Source of the DNA: Bog-473 sp036502025
Lineage (GTDB): Bacteria; Actinomycetota; Acidimicrobiia; Acidimicrobiales; RAAP-2
Length of the DNA stretch: 64,000 nt
Reading direction: 5' to 3'
Assembly: GCA_036502025.1 (NCBI GenBank)
Contig: DASXZJ010000003.1
Location: forward strand, 3,986 to 67,985
The notes beneath the pieces are model-generated. The model made no database searches. It was not told the DNA's origin and saw nothing but the letters and a program-made list of their open reading frames with translations. How positions within the stretch are numbered: position 1 is the first letter of the stretch; each line of letters starts with the position of its first letter. Positions 35,618 through 42,649 of this stretch are shown here, one piece after another. Position numbers and translations under genes: made by a program.

Positions 35618-36736
35618 TTAGAGGTCGATTTCGACGTCGCCGACGGGGACGCTCACGCAGATGCGGATGTTGACATCGGGACCGTTGGTCAGGTCGCCGG
35701 TCGCAGCGTCGCGGACGACCCCCGAACAGAGCCGGCGGGTGCAGGTGTGGCAGATCCCCATTCGGCATCCCGAGAGTGGGCTCAGGCCGGCGGCCTCGGC
35801 TTGCGCCAGCAGCGGGCTGCCGTTGCTCGATACCCCGATCTCGCTGGCCGCGAAGCGCACCGTGCCGTTGACCGTGCCCGCCTCGGCGGTGAACTGGCCC
35901 AGCGTGAACGCCTCGGTGTGCAGGTGATCACTCCGGCCGGCTCGCCCGAAGAGCCCCCGGGCCGACTCCATCAGCGGGGCGGGCCCGCAGACGAACGCCT
36001 CGGCCTCGGCCCAGGCGGGGTCCGCCGCCTCGAGCTGGGCGGCCGAGAGGAAGCCGTCGAGGTCGCCCGTCCCCGGCGCGTCGGTGAAGACGCGGACCAC
36101 CCGGACCCCCGGCGCCGTCCGGGCCAGCTCGGCGATCTCGTCGCGGTAGAGCATGTCGCGCTCGGTCAGGGCGTAGTGCAGGAACGTCACCGGCTTGGTC
36201 CAACCCATGGCGCAGCGGGTGCGCAGCATGGACATCACCGGCGTGATGCCGCTGCCGCCGCTCACCAGGAGCATCCGCTCGGGCTCGGGGTCGGGCAGGG
36301 TGAACAACCCCTGCGCCCGGCTCAGCCCGACCATCTGGCCCCGGCTGGCCGTGTCCCGCAGATGCCGGCTGACCCGTCCCTCGGGGTCGGCCGTGATCGA
36401 CAGCTCGACCAGCCCGTCGCGTCCGGTGGCCGCGTTGGCCATCGAGTAGCAACGGGTGTGGCGCACACCGTCGATCTCGACGGAGAGCTCGGTGTACTGG
36501 CCGGCCCGGAACCCGGCCCAGTTCCCGTTCGGCCGCAGGGTCAGCGTGACCGTGCGGGGCGTGGTCCGCTCCACCCTCACCACCTTGGCCCGCACCTCGG
36601 TCGAGGACCAGGACGGCCGCACCAGTTCCACGTAGCGGTCGACCCCGTAGGGGGTGGCGGCCAGATCGAAGAGGCGGATGGCCCGACGCAGCAGGCGCCG
36701 GGGCAGCGGACGTGCCGGCGCGATCGGGGTGGGCAC
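35618..36736 (-). CDS. Ferredoxin-NAD(P)H reductase with C-terminal 2Fe-2S domain (Rv3230c-like)
   Basis: A 372-residue electron-transfer protein. After a short N-terminal helix it has an FAD domain (~50-150; RCYSMAN for flavin binding), an NAD(P)H domain (~155-280; LLVSGGSGITPVMSM, AFVCGPAPLME), and a plant-type 2Fe-2S domain with CRMGICHTCTRRLC (C-x4-C-x2-C) and a fourth Cys near NIRIC. It should pass electrons from NAD(P)H to the desaturase encoded 26 bases downstream. GTG 36736 follows a TACAGT hexamer by seven bases, so I prefer it over the far upstream codon at 36844, which would collide with the divergent gene. Confidence 0.92.
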   Translation of the reverse strand: MPTPIAPARPLPRRLLRRAIRLFDLAATPYGVDRYVELVRPSWSSTEVRAKVVRVERTTPRTVTLTLRPNGNWAGFRAGQYTELSVEIDGVRHTRCYSMANAATGRDGLVELSITADPEGRVSRHLRDTASRGQMVGLSRAQGLFTLPDPEPERMLLVSGGSGITPVMSMLRTRCAMGWTKPVTFLHYALTERDMLYRDEIAELARTAPGVRVVRVFTDAPGTGDLDGFLSAAQLEAADPAWAEAEAFVCGPAPLMESARGLFGRAGRSDHLHTEAFTLGQFTAEAGTVNGTVRFAASEIGVSSNGSPLLAQAEAAGLSPLSGCRMGICHTCTRRLCSGVVRDAATGDLTNGPDVNIRICVSVPVGDVEIDL

Positions 36737-36743
36737 AAGGCGA

Positions 36744-36749
36744 ACTGTA
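36744..36749 (-). promoter_or_regulatory. -10 hexamer for the reductase-desaturase operon
   Basis: The minus strand reads TACAGT, seven bases before GTG 36736, with no Shine-Dalgarno site between. It supports a leaderless operon and fixes the start. Confidence 0.5.
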
Positions 36750-36843
36750 CGCCATAGCACGGGTTCCGGCCGTTCGCTGACCAGCTGGTGGCATCCGGCG
36801 CGCGGCCCAGCCCCGGATAGTTGACGCTGGCCTGCAACGTCCA

Positions 36844-36849
36844 TAGCGT
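36844..36849 (+). promoter_or_regulatory. -10 hexamer for the small exported protein gene
   Basis: TAGCGT ends six bases before ATG 36856. No ribosome binding site is present, so a leaderless transcript is likely. Confidence 0.5.
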
Positions 36850-36855
36850 TCGCCC

Positions 36856-37539
36856 ATGCGAACTCGGAATCTGCTTCGGATCGGCTCCGTCACCGTTGTC
36901 CTCCTCCTGGCCGGTGCGGTCGCCCCGGGGGTGGCCGCGGCCAAGGCCCCGTCGTCCGCCACCTTGAAGACCTTGGAGAAGAACCTCGCCAACACCAAGC
37001 ACCTGACCTACGAGGCGGTGTACAAGTCGGTCAGCGGGAGCACCACCTCCACCGTGACCATCGCCCAGGCCCCACCCAAGTCGAACTTCTCGAGCGCGGG
37101 CGGTGAGGTCATCAACACCGGGAAGGGGAACTACTACTGCTCCATCGAGAGCGGCAAGACCTCGTGCCTCTCGGCCGGCTCCTCCAACCCGCTGGTCGGC
37201 CTGGAGAACGTCTTCAGCCCGACCGTCGCCATCGCTGCCTTCTCCGAGGTCAAGTCCGGCCTGCTGTCAAAGCTGGCCGGCATCAAGGCCACCTCGTCGT
37301 CGGCCACCATCGGCGGCCAGCCGTCCACCTGTGTCACGGTCACGGTGCACGGCAACGGCGGCAAGTACTGCGTGACCAAGAAGGGGATCCTCTCGTACGC
37401 AGGCACCTCGAGCAGCTACTTCGAGTTGACCAAGTTCACCTCGTCCCCCCCGGCCAGCCTGTTCTCGCTACCGTCCGGCGCCACCACGGTGACCCTGCCG
37501 ACCGGGGTCACCCTGCCCGGAGGCGAGAGCATCCCCTAA
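36856..37539 (+). CDS. Exported protein of unknown function
   Basis: A 227-residue secreted protein. A signal peptide is at ~1-29 (VTVVLLLAGAVAPGVAAA). The mature part is Ser/Thr/Gly-rich and strand-forming: LANTKHLTYEAVYKSV, then STTSTVTIAQAPPKSNF, and later QPSTCVTVTVHGNGGKYCVT. It has four Cys in two near pairs that may form disulfides. This layout, a lipid-accessible beta barrel after a helix, recalls LppX/LprG-like exported proteins, but there is no lipobox and I cannot assign a family. It is followed 11 bases after its stop by a methyltransferase gene on the same strand. Confidence 0.7.
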   Translation: MRTRNLLRIGSVTVVLLLAGAVAPGVAAAKAPSSATLKTLEKNLANTKHLTYEAVYKSVSGSTTSTVTIAQAPPKSNFSSAGGEVINTGKGNYYCSIESGKTSCLSAGSSNPLVGLENVFSPTVAIAAFSEVKSGLLSKLAGIKATSSSATIGGQPSTCVTVTVHGNGGKYCVTKKGILSYAGTSSSYFELTKFTSSPPASLFSLPSGATTVTLPTGVTLPGGESIP

Positions 37540-37550
37540 GAAGGGGTCCT

Positions 37551-38162
37551 GTGCCGACCAACCGGTGGATGGCGGGCGACGGGCCGCGGGGCGCGGCCTA
37601 CGACCAGCGCTTCGCCGACCTGGCCGCCACCGGCGCCGACATGCACGGTGAGGCGTCCTTCGTGGCCGCCTACGGCCCGGCGTCCGTGCTCGATGCGGGT
37701 TGCGGCACCGGCCGGGTGGCCATCGAGCTGGAGCGGCGCGGGATCCACGCCGTCGGCCTGGACCTGGACCGGGCCATGCTGGCCGAGGCCCGCCGCAAGG
37801 CCCCCCACCTCGACTGGGTCGAGGCCGACCTGGCCGACCCCGGCCCGGCCGTGCCGGGCCCGTTCGACGCCGTCGTGCTGGCCGGCAACGTGCTCATCTT
37901 CGTCGAGCCGGGGACCGAGGGCGCCGTGGTTTCCGCCATGGCCAGCCGGCTGGCCGAGCACGGGCGCCTCATCGCCGGCTACTCGTTGCGGCCCGGCGGT
38001 TTCGGCGTAGCGGTCCACGACGCGCTGGCGGCGCGGGCCGGCCTCGTGCTGGAGGACCGCTGGTCGACCTGGGACCGTCACCCCTTCAATGAGGCGAGCA
38101 CCTATGCGGTGTCGGTGCACGCCCGGCACGCCGAGGGTCAGGGGGTCAGTCCGGGATCGTGA
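37551..38162 (+). CDS. SAM-dependent class I methyltransferase
   Basis: A 203-residue Rossmann-fold methyltransferase. Motif I is VLDAGCGTGRVAIELERRG, motif II VGLDLDRAMLAEARRKAP, followed by WVEADLADPGP and FDAVVLAGNVLIFVEPG. GTG 37551 has AAGAAGGGG just upstream, and it starts 11 bases after the exported protein gene. The last 17 bases overlap the convergent dehydrogenase gene. The substrate is unknown; a small soluble acceptor is most usual for this size. Confidence 0.85.
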   Translation: MPTNRWMAGDGPRGAAYDQRFADLAATGADMHGEASFVAAYGPASVLDAGCGTGRVAIELERRGIHAVGLDLDRAMLAEARRKAPHLDWVEADLADPGPAVPGPFDAVVLAGNVLIFVEPGTEGAVVSAMASRLAEHGRLIAGYSLRPGGFGVAVHDALAARAGLVLEDRWSTWDRHPFNEASTYAVSVHARHAEGQGVSPGS

Positions 38163-39252
38163 CGGTCCGGCCGAGGCGGTCCGACGCCCAGCTCTCGGCC
38201 ACTACCAACGGGGTGGTGTGCCGGGACGCCGAGGTGCGCAGGAGCTCGGTAGTGCGGGGCCCGATGGCGGTCAACGCGGTGTCGAGGCTGGCGCCGTCCC
38301 AGCCGGCGCGTTCGGCGTGGATGTGGATCACCCCGCCGGCGTTGGTGACGAAATCGGGCACGTAGACGATGCCGCGGCGGGCCAGCAGGGTGTCACAGGA
38401 GCGGTCGGCCAGGACGTCGTTGGCCGCGCCCACCACCGCCGCGCAGGACAGGGCCTCAATCGAGACCGGGTGCAGCACGCGGGCCGAGGCGCACGGGGCC
38501 AGCACGTCGCAGGGGAGGGACAGCACCTTCTCGGGCTCGACCACGATCCCGCCGACCAGGCGCGCCACCTCGGCCGCCCGGGCCCCGTTGACGTCGGCGA
38601 TGAACACGGTGGCGCCGCTCTGGGCCAGCCGGGCCGCCAGCGAGGCGCCCACATGCCCGGCTCCCTGCACGGCCACCCGCAGCCCGACCAGGTCCCGCTC
38701 CATCAGCTGACGGACGGTGGCCTCGATGGCGTTGAACACGCCGGTCGCCGTGGCGGGCGAGGGGTCGTCGTGGGTGCAGCTCACGTGCGGGGCGATGGTG
38801 GCCATGAGGGCCAGGTCGGCCACCGAGGTGCCCATGTCGACTCCCGGTACGTAGAGGTCGCCGAGCCGGGCCACGGTGGCGGCGAAGGCCAGCACCTGGG
38901 CGGTGCGTCGGGCCGGGGTGGCGGGGAGCGAGTCGTCGCGCGCGATGACCGCCTTGGCCCCGCCGTAGGGCAGGTCGGCCAGCGCGTTCTTCAACGTCAT
39001 GACGCGGGCGAGCCGGCAGGCCTCTTCCACCGCGGTGGCGAACGAGGGGTACGACATCCAGCGCACCCCGCCCAGGCCGGGTCCGAGCGTCGTGTCGTCG
39101 ATGGCGATGGCGGCGTTCAGACCGCTGGCCCGGTCGTGGCAGAGCACGACCTCGTGTCCGAGCTCGGCCCGGGTGCCCGGCACGAGAGGCGGGGCGGCCT
39201 GCCCTGCCTCACCCACCTCTTCCATCTCTCGCCCGAGCGTCCGGCTGGCCAT
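38146..39252 (-). CDS. Glu/Leu/Phe/Val dehydrogenase (leucine-dehydrogenase-like)
   Basis: A ~368-residue NAD-dependent amino acid dehydrogenase that reversibly deaminates branched-chain or aromatic amino acids. GPGLGGVRWMSYPS, then RLARVMTLKNALADLPYGGAKAVI, give K88 for substrate binding and K100 as the catalytic Lys. GVDMGTS carries the conserved Asp, and VAVQGAGHVGASLAARL is the NAD loop. The pattern is closer to leucine/phenylalanine dehydrogenases than to glutamate dehydrogenase. Starts at 39252 (MASRT) and 39225 (MEEVG) are both possible, and neither has a good ribosome site. It is divergent from an Lrp regulator 129 bases away, which probably controls it. The 3' end overlaps the methyltransferase gene by 17 bases. 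Confidence 0.9.
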   Translation of the reverse strand: MASRTLGREMEEVGEAGQAAPPLVPGTRAELGHEVVLCHDRASGLNAAIAIDDTTLGPGLGGVRWMSYPSFATAVEEACRLARVMTLKNALADLPYGGAKAVIARDDSLPATPARRTAQVLAFAATVARLGDLYVPGVDMGTSVADLALMATIAPHVSCTHDDPSPATATGVFNAIEATVRQLMERDLVGLRVAVQGAGHVGASLAARLAQSGATVFIADVNGARAAEVARLVGGIVVEPEKVLSLPCDVLAPCASARVLHPVSIEALSCAAVVGAANDVLADRSCDTLLARRGIVYVPDFVTNAGGVIHIHAERAGWDGASLDTALTAIGPRTTELLRTSASRHTTPLVVAESWASDRLGRTVTIPD

Positions 39253-39367
39253 GGGTCCAGTGAACACCCATGGTGGGGCGAGGGGGAAAAGTACCGTTCG
39301 ATGTGGTGAGCCACGCAACGGAGGAAGGGAATAGGGCCTCCTAGGCGCACGGAATATGCAACTTCGT

Positions 39368-39373
39368 TAGTCT
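39368..39373 (+). promoter_or_regulatory. -10 hexamer for the Lrp gene; shared intergenic control region 39253-39381
   Basis: TAGTCT ends eight bases before ATG 39382, which has no Shine-Dalgarno site. The 129-base region between the divergent dehydrogenase and Lrp genes has a TACTTT hexamer on the minus strand near 39290. It also has an AT-rich patch (ATATGCAACTTCG, about 39355-39367), the best place for Lrp operators. Confidence 0.45.
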
Positions 39374-39381
39374 TGGCGGCC

Positions 39382-39864
39382 ATGAGCGCCGTGGACCTCG
39401 ATCCGATCGACCACCAGATCATCGAGCTGCTGTCCCACAACGCGCGGCGGACCATGGCCGACATCGGCGAGCGGGTCTCCCTCTCGGCTTCGGCGGTGAC
39501 CCGGCGCATCGAGCGGCTCGAGCGCTCCGGGGTGATCGCCGGCTACACCGTGGTGGTCGACCACGGCAAGGCGGGCCGGCCCATCCAGGCCTTCACCGAG
39601 GTGAGGTTCGCCGGCACGGCCGATCTCAAGGAGATCAAGGAGACGGCGGCACAGCTGCCCGAGGTCCAGGCGGTGTTCACCACGGCGGGCGACCCCGACG
39701 CGCTGGTCTGGTTGCAGGTGCCCGACGTCGAGCGCCTCGGGCAGGTGATCGAGCAGCTGCGGCGGCGGGGCCGCGTCACGGGCACCAAGACCCTCATCGT
39801 CCTCGATACGTGGTCACGCCACCGTGCCTTCGACCACGACCGCCCCGACGGCCGCCGCCCCTGA
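39382..39864 (+). CDS. Lrp/AsnC family transcriptional regulator
   Basis: A 160-residue regulator with an N-terminal helix-turn-helix (~5-55: DHQIIELLSHNARRTMADIG, SASAVTRRIERLERSGVI) and a C-terminal RAM/ACT ligand-binding domain (~65-140: AFTEVRFAGTADLKEIKETA, PDALVWLQVPDVERL). These proteins sense amino acids and usually control the adjacent divergent gene. Here that is a leucine-dehydrogenase-like enzyme, so induction by a branched-chain or aromatic amino acid is the natural reading. ATG 39382 is preferred over TTG 39373. Its stop overlaps the lipoprotein start by one base. Confidence 0.92.
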   Translation: MSAVDLDPIDHQIIELLSHNARRTMADIGERVSLSASAVTRRIERLERSGVIAGYTVVVDHGKAGRPIQAFTEVRFAGTADLKEIKETAAQLPEVQAVFTTAGDPDALVWLQVPDVERLGQVIEQLRRRGRVTGTKTLIVLDTWSRHRAFDHDRPDGRRP

Positions 39865-40913
39865 TGCCCCGCCCCGCCCCGCGCCGCGCCCTCGCCCTCG
39901 GCTGCGCCGCCGCCGCCCTCGCCCTCGCCGCCTGCGGCGGCGGGAGCCCGGCCACCACCGCCACGACCACACCCACGAGCACCGCCACCACCTCGCCGGG
40001 CGTGACCGCGACCACCGCCACGCCACCCACCGCGGCCGGGGCCGGCACCTGGAGCGCGCCGGTGACGCTGGCCAAGGGGGTCGACCTCTCCGTGGTGTCG
40101 TGCCCGGTTGCCGGCACCTGCCTGGCCGGATCGGCCGGCGGCCAGTCGTACCGCCTGAGCGGTGGCAAAGTCGCCGCGCTCGGCGGGGTCGGACCCTCGC
40201 CCTCGCCCCAGGGCGTGGCCTACCTCACCTGCACCAGCGCCGCCTTCTGTGCCGCCGTGCCGAATCTCAATCAGGCCGTGCTCTACAACGGCTCGGCCTG
40301 GTCGGCGCCGACCACCATTCCCGGCGCGCAGGGCTTCGAGTCGATCGCCTGCGTCGGCACCACGTTCTGCGTGGCCATCGACGGCGAGGGGAACTCGTTC
40401 GTCTACAACGGCACCCGCTGGTCGGGCAACGTCGGCGCGTGGGGCGCCGCCAACCAGATCTCCTGCGCCTCGCCCGCGTTCTGCATCGCGGTCGAGGGCG
40501 GGCCGTCGGTGTGGAACGGGCACTCGTGGACCCAGCCCAACGACGCCGACCCGCAGGGCCAGCTCAACTCGGTCTCCTGTGCCTCGCCCGCCTTCTGCCT
40601 CGCCGTCGACAGCGCCGGCGACGTCTTGACGTGGAACGGCTCGGCCTTCTCGGCCCCCACCTCCATCGCCACCGAGCCGCCGCTCTCGGGCACCGACGCC
40701 TCGGGGCTCACCTCGGTGTCGTGCCCCACGACCACCTTCTGCCGGGCCGTCGACTCCATCGGGCGCGTCTTCGGCTTCGACGGCACCCGCTGGAGCAGCG
40801 GCACGCTCATCGATAATGGCCACGCCCTCACCAGCATCTCCTGCCCGACCGTGGCCTACTGCGTGGCGGTGGACCGGGCCGGCCGCGCCTTCGTCTCGAC
40901 GACGAACTCGTAA
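39864..40913 (+). CDS. Lipoprotein with seven CX5C repeats (likely beta-propeller)
   Basis: A 349-residue exported lipoprotein. The signal ends in a lipobox (LALAACGG), then a Thr/Ala-rich spacer (~28-60). The rest holds seven repeats of ~35-45 residues, each with a strand and a C-x5-C pair: SCPVAGTC, TCTSAAFC, ACVGTTFC, SCASPAFC, SCASPAFC, SCPTTTFC, SCPTVAYC. Each pair is followed by an [AV][ASI][VD] stretch, and repeats are separated by W-containing N-G-[ST] phrases (YNGSAWSAP, WNGHSWTQP). Seven repeats suggest a seven-bladed propeller with one disulfide per blade. The function is unknown. ATG 39864 overlaps the Lrp stop. Confidence 0.85.
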   Translation: MPRPAPRRALALGCAAAALALAACGGGSPATTATTTPTSTATTSPGVTATTATPPTAAGAGTWSAPVTLAKGVDLSVVSCPVAGTCLAGSAGGQSYRLSGGKVAALGGVGPSPSPQGVAYLTCTSAAFCAAVPNLNQAVLYNGSAWSAPTTIPGAQGFESIACVGTTFCVAIDGEGNSFVYNGTRWSGNVGAWGAANQISCASPAFCIAVEGGPSVWNGHSWTQPNDADPQGQLNSVSCASPAFCLAVDSAGDVLTWNGSAFSAPTSIATEPPLSGTDASGLTSVSCPTTTFCRAVDSIGRVFGFDGTRWSSGTLIDNGHALTSISCPTVAYCVAVDRAGRAFVSTTNS

Positions 40914-41050
40914 CTCGGCCTTGGGCCGCGCCGTTCCGATCGGCCGGCCTCGAGGCGCCGCACCACGCTGTCCGCGTTGCGGGCCAGGTGGGTCAGCCCT
41001 TCGAGATCCGCCAGCCGGGCGGCAAGCGCCGCGCCGCCGTCGATCCACAC
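40856..41050 (-). CDS. Doubtful 64-codon frame after the PLP enzyme
   Basis: It starts at GTG 41050, four bases after the stop of the PLP-enzyme gene, and overlaps the 3' end of the convergent lipoprotein gene by 58 bases. Residues ~8-36 (ALAARLADLEGLTHLARNAD + SVVRRLEAG) look helical and faintly recall the HisKA-like ARRNAENLL helix of actinobacterial sensor kinases. I recognise no family, and chance is a real possibility. Confidence 0.2.
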   Translation of the reverse strand: MWIDGGAALAARLADLEGLTHLARNADSVVRRLEAGRSERRGPRPSYEFVVETKARPARSTATQ

Positions 41051-41053
41051 CGC

Positions 41054-42448
41054 TCAGGACGGAGGGATGATCGACTGCGCGTCCAGCATGTCGGCCATCA
41101 CGGCGCGGATGAACTCGTCAGCCTCGTCGGTCATGCCGCCGGCCACCCCGCCGTAGATGGCGCCGGACTTGGGCGCCTCGGCCGCGTGCTCCTTGGCGTA
41201 CGCCACCGCGTCGTCGAGGTCCGTGGCGAACGTCGCCGCCACGTCCGCCTGCGTCTGCGGGCGCGTCACCGCCATGTGCAACGCGTTGGGGTACTGCTGC
41301 CCGTTGAAGCGCCAGCCCCTGGTTCGCATGAAATCGTTGATGTGGTACACGTCGAACTCCTCCGAGGTGAAGGAGAAGAGAAAGGTGGGGTGGCCCATCA
41401 TCGTGAGCTCGGGGTGGCTGCGCACCGCCTCCTGCATGGTGAACGAGGTCTCGAAGATGGCCTTGGCGTAGTTCAGGTAGCCGGCGTGGCCGATCTGGAC
41501 CATGGCGGCCCAGGTGGCGGCGATGATGCCGCCGGAGCGTGAGCCGTCCATGCCCGGCGAGGTGTATTTCCCGCCGCTCCAGTCGGTCAGGTAGAAGTAC
41601 TGCGAATTCCGCAGCTCCTTGGTGCTGAAGGTGACCACCGACGACCCCTTGAAGGCGTAGCCGTACTTGTGGGTGTCGGCCGAGATCGAGGTGACCCCCG
41701 GCACTCGATAGTCGAAGAGGGGGATGTCGTAGCCCAGTTCCTGGCCGAAGGGGAGGATGAGGCCGCCCAGGCAACCGTCGACGTGCAGGCCGACGCCGCG
41801 CTCGAGCGCCAGGGCGCCCAGCTCGGCGATGGGGTCGACGGTGCCGTAGCCGTAGTTGCAGGCCGACCCGACCAAGGCCACGGTCCCCTCGTCCATGTGG
41901 TCGCGCACCCAGTCGACGTCCACCTGCGTGGTGACCGGGTCGACCGGGGCCTTGCGCAGCTCCACCCCGAAGAGATGGCACGCCTTGTCGAAAGCGGGGT
42001 GGGCCGTCTCGGGCTTGACCACGTTGGGCCGGGTCACGCCGCGGGCCTGCGCCGCGTGCTCGCGGTAGGCCAGGACGGCGTGGGCGATGCTGCCGGTCCC
42101 GCCGCTGGTGACCAGACCGCACGGGTCGCCGCCCAACTCCCGTGCCGCCTCGCCGTGGTGCAGGTCGAGGACCATGGAGATGATCTCGGCCTCGAACTTG
42201 GTGGCACTCGGGCAGATGTCGCGTTGGAGGACGTTGACGTGGGCGAACAGCCCGAAGGCCTCGTTCATGAAGTTGTAGTGGTCGTGGTCGCCGCAGTACA
42301 TGGTGCCCGAGACCTTGCCTCCCTCCCAGAACGTGTCCTCCTCCTTGGCCATCGTGTGCAGCTGGTCCAGGACCTCCTCGCGGCTGAGGCCGACCTCGGG
42401 CAGGGTGCGGTGGATCGCGAAACGGTCGGCGTAGGGGTAGCTGCTCAT
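41054..42448 (-). CDS. PLP-dependent lyase resembling sphingosine-1-phosphate lyase
   Basis: A 464-residue fold-type I PLP enzyme of the group II decarboxylase family. SGTMYCGDHDHYNFMNEAFG, TSGGTGSIAHAVLAYREHA, and the PLP lysine in ISADTHKYGYAFKGSSVV follow the pattern of sphingosine-phosphate lyase (S/A-DTHKYG-x-KGSS) more than that of glutamate decarboxylase. HVDGCLGGLILPF supplies the cofactor Asp. It would cleave long-chain-base phosphates into a fatty aldehyde and phosphoethanolamine; a glutamate- or aspartate-decarboxylase-type activity is the alternative. AAGGAG lies seven bases before ATG 42448. It is the first gene on its strand here, divergent from the SulP transporter. Confidence 0.85.
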   Translation of the reverse strand: MSSYPYADRFAIHRTLPEVGLSREEVLDQLHTMAKEEDTFWEGGKVSGTMYCGDHDHYNFMNEAFGLFAHVNVLQRDICPSATKFEAEIISMVLDLHHGEAARELGGDPCGLVTSGGTGSIAHAVLAYREHAAQARGVTRPNVVKPETAHPAFDKACHLFGVELRKAPVDPVTTQVDVDWVRDHMDEGTVALVGSACNYGYGTVDPIAELGALALERGVGLHVDGCLGGLILPFGQELGYDIPLFDYRVPGVTSISADTHKYGYAFKGSSVVTFSTKELRNSQYFYLTDWSGGKYTSPGMDGSRSGGIIAATWAAMVQIGHAGYLNYAKAIFETSFTMQEAVRSHPELTMMGHPTFLFSFTSEEFDVYHINDFMRTRGWRFNGQQYPNALHMAVTRPQTQADVAATFATDLDDAVAYAKEHAAEAPKSGAIYGGVAGGMTDEADEFIRAVMADMLDAQSIIPPS

Positions 42449-42490
42449 GCGGGGCTCCTTGTTGGGGCGGCGGCTGACTGGAGACTATTT

Positions 42491-42563
42491 CAATGCCGGG
42501 GGCGCAATGCCGGGGGCGGTCTGGTTCCGGGGCCCGGGGCGGCCTGGTTCCGGGGCCCGGGGC
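42491..42563 (+). repeat. Two small tandem repeats in front of the SulP gene
   Basis: CAATGCCGGGGGCG occurs twice in a row (42491-42504, 42505-42518). CTGGTTCCGGGGCCCGGGGC occurs at 42521-42540 and 42544-42563, a 23-base period. The second unit contains the palindrome CCGGGGCCCGG-like core. They fill the ~200-base divergent space between the PLP enzyme and SulP and may affect that promoter region. Confidence 0.75.
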
Positions 42564-42649
42564 TGCCTGGTGAGCGATGATGGCCCGGTGCATCGCACGC
42601 GGGGAGGGCAGGCGGGAGCTTTGGGAGGGCCGGCCGGGGGAGCGACGCG

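Noticed and set aside
39543..41048. 501-codon minus-strand frame opposite Lrp and the lipoprotein
   Set aside because: Repetitive Gly/Arg/Ala sequence without motifs; both plus-strand genes have clear domains.
41118..42593. 491-codon minus-strand frame overlapping the PLP lyase in another frame
   Set aside because: Arg/Pro/His-rich shadow; the other frame contains the full PLP enzyme with a good ribosome binding site.
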